A stretch of 64,000 bases of DNA from Candidatus Aminicenantota bacterium (lineage in GTDB: Bacteria > Acidobacteriota > Aminicenantia > Aminicenantales > Aminicenantaceae), in NCBI GenBank assembly GCA_011773465.1, contig WVXO01000024.1, positions 1 to 64,000 of the forward strand, read 5' to 3'. Position numbers and translations under genes: made by a program. Under the pieces are notes generated by a model, which saw only the letters and a program-made list of their open reading frames with translations, had not been told where the DNA came from and ran no database searches. Shown in pieces: positions 62,544 through 64,000 of this stretch; positions within the stretch are counted from its first letter, which is position 1, and every line of letters begins with the position of its first letter.

Positions 62544-63224
62544 ATGGGCAAAAAAGTACCGATGAGGATAAAAGCATTTTTTTTAGGTTTATTGTTTATT
62601 TTTCTTTTTGGTTGTGCAGCATCTGTTATTCACTACTTACAATATGACATTGTTCTAGAAGAAGTGGAAAGACCCCCTGAAGCAAAAGAGCGGTATAGAG
62701 GGCATGAAATATCAACAGCTGAGGAAGAAGGTTATAAATACATCTTTGAAGACGAGATGATAAGAATATTATGGATGGCGTCACCTACAGAGCTTAGATT
62801 TCGTCTCCAAAATAAAACAGATCATTCAATAAAAATTATATGGAACGATGCTACATACGTTTGTGAGAAAGGAAAATCACACAGGGTAATGCACGCTGGC
62901 GTTAAATACATAAACAGGAATAATCCACAACAGTCGAGTATCGTTGCAGGAAAGGGATCGATAACAGACTTTATCTATCCTGCTGACTATGCAAATTACA
63001 CTTATGACAGGTGGGTTGAAAGGCCTTTACAGGCCGGGGGCTGGATTGTAAAACCTCTATTGCCTTACTCACAAGCAGGGGGAGATCCGCAAAAGCTTTT
63101 AAATAATGCAACAAGCTATATAGACAAAACGATACAGGTCTTATTGCCGATTAAGCTAGAAGAAGTGACGTACAATTATATCTTCACCTTTTTGGTGAAA
63201 GATGTCCATTTAGCTGCAACATAA
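62544..63224 (+). CDS. Uncharacterised lipoprotein
   Basis: The 226-aa protein has a lipoprotein signal (FFLGLLFIFLFGCAAS, lipid-bearing Cys24). The mature part has beta-rich segments (LRFRLQNKTDHSIKIIWNDATYVCEKG, TYNYIFTFLVKDVHL), suggesting an Ig-like or DUF-type domain. No family is recognised. AAGGAAGC precedes the ATG by about 6 nt. Confidence 0.75.
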   Translation: MGKKVPMRIKAFFLGLLFIFLFGCAASVIHYLQYDIVLEEVERPPEAKERYRGHEISTAEEEGYKYIFEDEMIRILWMASPTELRFRLQNKTDHSIKIIWNDATYVCEKGKSHRVMHAGVKYINRNNPQQSSIVAGKGSITDFIYPADYANYTYDRWVERPLQAGGWIVKPLLPYSQAGGDPQKLLNNATSYIDKTIQVLLPIKLEEVTYNYIFTFLVKDVHLAAT

Positions 63225-63511
63225 CACAAAAAGCCTAAAAAGTTTGAAAGGTCTGATCCCTTTTTTTCTTCACTTTTTCGGGTTTGCGATAAAGCTGCGT
63301 GCTGTTGGTTTCAGTCGGGACTTCTCCCTATCTATTGCACGAGCCAAAGCATCTCGTTTTCATAACTGTTTTCACTAGAGTATTTTATTCTTGCCATATC
63401 ATTCGTATCCATAGCTCGGACACCTTGATTTTTGATAACACTTGTCAGGAAATTAGAAATCTCCTGATACAGATTCTTGAAATTCATAACCACAAGGAGC
63501 GAGAAGATATA
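63225..63511. other. Gap with a weak terminator
   Basis: AAAGG-TCTGATC-CCTTT followed by Ts (63247-63267) may terminate the lipoprotein gene. The rest carries no supportable gene; the 116-aa ORF at 63299 is a shadow running through it and across the next gene. Confidence 0.4.
63247..63267 (+). terminator. Weak candidate terminator
   Basis: 5-bp stem AAAGG/CCTTT with a 7-nt loop merging into a T-run. The stem is short, so strength is doubtful. Confidence 0.35.
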
Positions 63512-63829
63512 TTATTTCTTTTTTTTCTTTTTCTCTTCATAAAATCTATGTTCTATAGCTTTCCTTGTTTCAAAGTAAATCTTAGAAAGCATTCGATGTT
63601 CTTCTTCTTTTTCCATATTCTCTTGAACATCTTTCTTAATCATATTTAAAATTTCTTCAGGTGTAATGCCAAACTTATAGTTTGGATAAAGCATAGATAT
63701 TGTGTTAATTATAGCAATACATATTTCAACTCTAATTACCTCGGAAAAGCTTAAGTCATACTTGTCAGACAAAAATTTAATATAATCCTCTAACCAATCA
63801 GGGAGAAGAACTTGATATCTTTTAAGCAC
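63512..63829 (-). CDS. Small helical protein of unknown function
   Basis: The 105-aa protein starts at GTG after GGAGGTAAAA. Residues ~5-35 (VLLPDWLEDYIKFLSDKYDLSFSEVIR) resemble the strand-helix-helix of ribbon-helix-helix proteins; the rest is helical and ends in a poly-Lys tail. A broken paralogue lies at 58765. It could be a DNA-binding regulator, but no partner gene is visible at the right edge. Confidence 0.65.
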   Translation of the reverse strand: MLKRYQVLLPDWLEDYIKFLSDKYDLSFSEVIRVEICIAIINTISMLYPNYKFGITPEEILNMIKKDVQENMEKEEEHRMLSKIYFETRKAIEHRFYEEKKKKKK

Positions 63830-63901
63830 TTTTACCTCCTAACAAATTTTTTAACAGCAGATAATAACAAATATTTTAAAAAACACAAGAAAATTTTCTT
63901 C

Positions 63902-63930
63902 TTGACATTAATACTTGATTATTGTAATAA
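63902..63930 (+). promoter_or_regulatory. Candidate promoter reading off the right edge
   Basis: TTGACA (63902-63907), 17 nt, TAATAA. The -35 is perfect, the -10 is weak. Any gene served lies beyond the window. Confidence 0.35.
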
Positions 63931-64000
63931 TAACACGAATTTTAGGTAGTAGGGATGATACTACTAAAATACATAGGCATTCATCGGGAAAGAAAAGATA

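Overview
The window looks like bacterial genome from the Candidatus Aminicenantes (OP8) / Acidobacteria neighbourhood. This is inferred from a GWxTD-plus-TPR secreted protein, a zinc-ribbon Ser/Thr kinase fused to a TolB-N-like domain and TPRs, a Gram-negative envelope gene set (TonB/ExbB/ExbD, RseP, SecDF, SPOR and lipoprotein proteins), and moderately AT-rich DNA with long intergenic palindromes. No rRNA is present, so the taxonomy rests on gene families only.

Layout. (1) 1-11.3 kb is accessory: the 5' part of a large secreted RHS/YD-repeat protein with HYDIN-like repeats (runs off the left edge), a decayed tRNA-Arg(ACG), remnants of a type I restriction R subunit and a YgjP-like peptidase, a stand-alone AraC-type HTH protein, then a tight minus-strand operon coding for a Cys-rich small exported peptide, a 6-bladed beta-propeller, a membrane-anchored CxxC redoxin, a GWxTD/TPR protein and a secreted protein. 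A second tRNA-Arg(ACG) remnant and an intact tRNA-Arg(CCT) follow. (2) 11.5-51.5 kb is conserved core: recD2, SAM hydrolase, lepB, menA-like, ychF-like, tgt-yajC-secD-secF, tonB-exbB-exbD, an SPL-like radical SAM/ParB pair, a nucleoside phosphorylase, a glyoxylate/D-glycerate reductase, larE, ispG-rseP-dxr-cdsA-uppS, hypC-hypD-hypE, a sugar-nucleotide and sulfation cluster (two UDP-sugar dehydrogenases, an epimerase, cysC, a sulfotransferase, sat, a small RHH-like protein), phoH-like, pgpH-like HD hydrolase, ybeY, corC-like, era and tRNA-His. Almost every gap in this part carries copies of one palindromic repeat, GGGCTTGATnnATCAAGCCC, often next to CTACA. (3) 51.5-64 kb is accessory again: the region between tRNA-His and a 35-nt copy of its 3' end holds a Ser/Thr kinase-TPR protein, scars of related kinases, an IS3-type transposase remnant, small secreted-peptide ORFs, a phospholipase-C-like protein and an HD-GYP phosphodiesterase joined to an inverted copy of the kinase 5' end. 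Beyond it lie an NlpC/P60 lipoprotein, a PhoX-type phosphatase, two uncharacterised membrane/lipoproteins and a small protein whose broken paralogue lies at 58.8 kb.

How the genes work together. The core clusters cover isoprenoid precursor, undecaprenyl and phospholipid synthesis, protein export, TonB energisation, NiFe-hydrogenase maturation, and synthesis of PAPS together with uronic-acid sugar nucleotides, which suggests a sulfated surface glycan. The accessory parts look like integration islands beside tRNA genes. The most novel-looking unit is the peptide/beta-propeller/redoxin/GWxTD operon at 5.7-10.6 kb.
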